Assembly: GCA_947478535.1 (NCBI GenBank)
Contig: CANJXD010000016.1
Location: forward strand, 1-24,343
Reading direction: 5' to 3'
Source of the DNA: Acetobacteraceae bacterium
GTDB lineage: Bacteria > Pseudomonadota > Alphaproteobacteria > Acetobacterales > Acetobacteraceae
DNA: 24,343 nucleotides
Positions 23,010 to 24,343 of this stretch are shown piece by piece. Below the pieces are notes generated by a model, which saw nothing but the letters and a program-made list of their open reading frames with translations, had not been told where the DNA came from and searched no databases. The position numbers and the translations under genes are program-made. How positions within the stretch are numbered: the first letter of the stretch is position 1; every line of letters begins with the position of its first letter.

Positions 23010-23636
23010 ATGTCAGACAGCCAGCAACTCCGCCGCCTCCAGGTCGCCGAACTCGTGCAGAACTGGGCGGTCTGGCGCGATGCCGGGGATTGGGAGCGTT
23101 TCGCGACCTGCTGGCATGAGGATGGCCGGATGTTTGCCACCTGGTGCCAGGCGCCGGCCGCGCAATTCATCGAGGCGTCCAAGGCGGGTTGGGCGAAGGG
23201 TGTGTCGATCCTGCATTTCCTCGGCGGGTGCTCGGTGGATCTCGCCGGCAGGCGCGCCATTGCCCAGACCAAGATGACGATCAGCCAGCGCGCGGAAGTG
23301 CATGGCGTGCTCGTCGACGTCGTCTGCACCGGGCGCTTTCATGACTTCATCGAGGAGAGGGACGGCCCCGAGGGTCAGAAATGGGGCATCGTCCTGCGCC
23401 AGCCGATCTATGAGAAGGACCGGATGGACCCCGTCGACCCGGCCGCGAAGCTCAGCCTCGATGCCGCGCTGTTGGCCAAGTTCCCCGAAGGCTATCGCCA
23501 CCTCGCCTACCTCCAGACCCAGATCGGCTACACCGTGAAGTCCGACATGCCGGGCCTCAAGGGTGAGCGGGTTCAGGCGCTCTATGCCGCCGGGCGTCGC
23601 TGGCTGGCGGGGGAAGCTCCGGGCTGGGAGGAATGA
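23010..23636 (+). CDS. NTF2/SnoaL-like fold protein
   Basis: This 208-residue cytoplasmic protein has a SnoaL/NTF2-type core: an N-terminal helix with LRRLQVAELVQNWAVWRDAGDWERFATCWHEDGRM, where the pattern D-x-x-D/W-E and C-W-x-E-D-G is the family hallmark, followed by HFLGGCSVDLAGRRAIAQTKM, a beta-strand set and GRFHDFIEER. The C-terminal 60 residues extend beyond the normal fold. Family members are isomerases, dehydratases, ring-hydroxylating dioxygenase small subunits, or have no enzymatic role, so no reaction is claimed. It is divergent from the Bug gene, with 131 bp between them; it is alone on its strand. Confidence 0.82.
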   Translation: MSDSQQLRRLQVAELVQNWAVWRDAGDWERFATCWHEDGRMFATWCQAPAAQFIEASKAGWAKGVSILHFLGGCSVDLAGRRAIAQTKMTISQRAEVHGVLVDVVCTGRFHDFIEERDGPEGQKWGIVLRQPIYEKDRMDPVDPAAKLSLDAALLAKFPEGYRHLAYLQTQIGYTVKSDMPGLKGERVQALYAAGRRWLAGEAPGWEE

Positions 23637-24090
23637 TCGCCTCTTAACACTCCGGAAGCGCGGCGCTGCCATCATCTCTCCTCACCAGTGCAACGCGGAT
23701 GACGCAGGAGGCGTCCATACCGCGTGCGGCCGGGCGATGGCTTGCTTGGCCGGGGTGGAGGAGGATTGAGTTTGGACCAGGGACATTTCCGGCGGGAGCT
23801 CATGCTCGCCTCCGGCCTGCTCCGCCAGCCGGAGCAGACGCTGGCGCTGCCGCGCGGGCTGGTGGAGTTTCTGCCGCGCGCCGCCGTCGTGCCGCCCAAG
23901 CTGCCGCGCCGCCCGACCGTAACGCCTGACCATGACGCGCGCCGGCGCGGTACCCGAAGCGAGAGCCTGACCCCAGCCGGGGCGTAACCCGCCTCCGCTG
24001 CCTATGGCGCGGGCAATGTCTGCGCTTTCGGCATCACGGCGGCACCCGCCCGGCTTCCGGGACCCCGCTGGGTTGTGTAGCGTCCGCGCC
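23637..24090. other. 454-bp gap with no confident gene
   Basis: The stretch between the NTF2-like gene and the ABC ATPase gene contains a possible TTG-started ORF (listed separately) and a perfect 8-bp hairpin, CTGCTCCG-ccagc-CGGAGCAG, at 23817-23837. Open frames on both strands are present throughout, as expected for such GC content. I saw no tRNA, promoter pair or terminator with a T-run. Confidence 0.6.
23772..23987 (+). CDS. Doubtful small ORF with a strong ribosome-binding site
   Basis: A TTG at 23772 lies 6 bp after GGAGGAGGA, a near-perfect Shine-Dalgarno sequence, and opens a 71-codon frame. Its first part reads DQGHFRRELMLASGLLRQPE and continues with LALPRGLVEFLP. The remainder is Pro/Arg-rich and looks random. 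No family recognised. It could be a real short protein, or the Shine-Dalgarno could be chance. Confidence 0.3.
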   Translation: MDQGHFRRELMLASGLLRQPEQTLALPRGLVEFLPRAAVVPPKLPRRPTVTPDHDARRRGTRSESLTPAGA

Positions 24091-24343
24091 ATGACGGATG
24101 CGATCCTGGAAGTGCGCGGCCTCGTGCGCCGCTTCGGCGGCGTGGTGGCGCTGGATGGGCTGGACCTGACGGTCCGGCGCGGCACCGTCACGGCCCTGAT
24201 CGGCCCGAACGGTGCCGGCAAATCCACGGCCTTCCAATGCATCTCGGGCGTCATCCGCCCGGATAGCGGCACGGTGCGGTTCGATGGCCAGGACATCACG
24301 GGCTGGCGGCCGGACCGCATCACTGGCGCCGGCCTGGTCCGTA
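24091..24343 (+). CDS. Branched-chain amino-acid-type ABC transporter ATP-binding protein (LivG-like), partial
   Basis: The first 84 codons are visible. They include LEVRGLVRRFGGVVALDGLDL, Walker A GPNGAGKS (residues 38-45), and CISGVIRPDSGTVRFDGQDITGWRPDRITGAGLVR. The FGG...AL and GxDITG-x-x-P-x-x-I-x-x-x-G-x-x-R pattern is that of the LivG subgroup of HAAT importers, which take up branched-chain amino acids, amides or other small organics. Signature and Walker B lie outside the window, so the subfamily call is good but not complete. It is probably the first gene of a transporter operon. Confidence 0.9.
   Translation, partial: MTDAILEVRGLVRRFGGVVALDGLDLTVRRGTVTALIGPNGAGKSTAFQCISGVIRPDSGTVRFDGQDITGWRPDRITGAGLVR

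Noticed and set aside
23682..24323. 213-codon minus-strand ORF at the right edge
   Set aside because: Antisense to the start of the LivG-like ATPase, with no motif; a shadow.

Overview
The window is GC-rich (roughly 70% by eye), densely packed chromosomal DNA of an alphaproteobacterium. The three orphan Bug/TctC-type tricarboxylate-transporter binding proteins, the DHCW-type cupin and the abundance of small ABC and catabolic operons suggest Acetobacteraceae (Roseomonas-like) or a close relative. That assignment is inferred from gene content only. No rRNA, tRNA, insertion sequence, CRISPR array or prophage was seen.

Region A (1-7705) is the most interesting part. A DeoR/GlpR-type repressor is followed by a HAD-IIB phosphatase, a PhnD-like binding protein, a PhnC-like ATPase, two PhnE-like permeases and a GlpD-type FAD glycerol-3-phosphate dehydrogenase. 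From the HAD gene to glpD the genes overlap or lie within 5 bp. Divergently there is a decayed two-domain SsuC/TauC-type permease, translationally coupled to the first codons of a probable PfkB sugar kinase. Heptamers of the form TWCCACA and two perfect inverted repeats occur before the repressor and before the HAD gene. The simplest reading is a repressor-controlled system that imports a glycerol-phosphate, glycerol-phosphonate or related polyol-phosphate compound and feeds GlpD. The substrate is not proven.

Region B (7709-10465) is a minus-strand operon: a Bug-type binding protein, then a GH43-like beta-propeller protein, then an unknown 232-residue protein. Its upstream region carries three exact-length 14-bp tandem repeats. 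Region C (10524-11603) has three small plus-strand genes: a secreted small protein, a DUF3429 membrane protein and a 71-residue protein.

Region D (11613-16324) is a minus-strand sulfate/thiosulfate ABC operon (sbp-cysT-cysW-cysA, all with ATGA overlaps). It lies downstream of a cysteine-containing Rrf2 regulator, with palindromes between them. Region E (16390-21230) has a LysR regulator divergent from a cupin, a Bug protein, an M24 creatinase/prolidase-like hydrolase and a class III CoA-transferase; this looks like a small-molecule catabolic module. A run of five hairpins separates the last two genes. Region F (21236-24343) has a bidirectional terminator, a nitroreductase and a third Bug gene on the minus strand, then an NTF2/SnoaL-like protein, a 450-bp gap with one doubtful small ORF, and the start of a LivG-type ABC ATPase running off the window.
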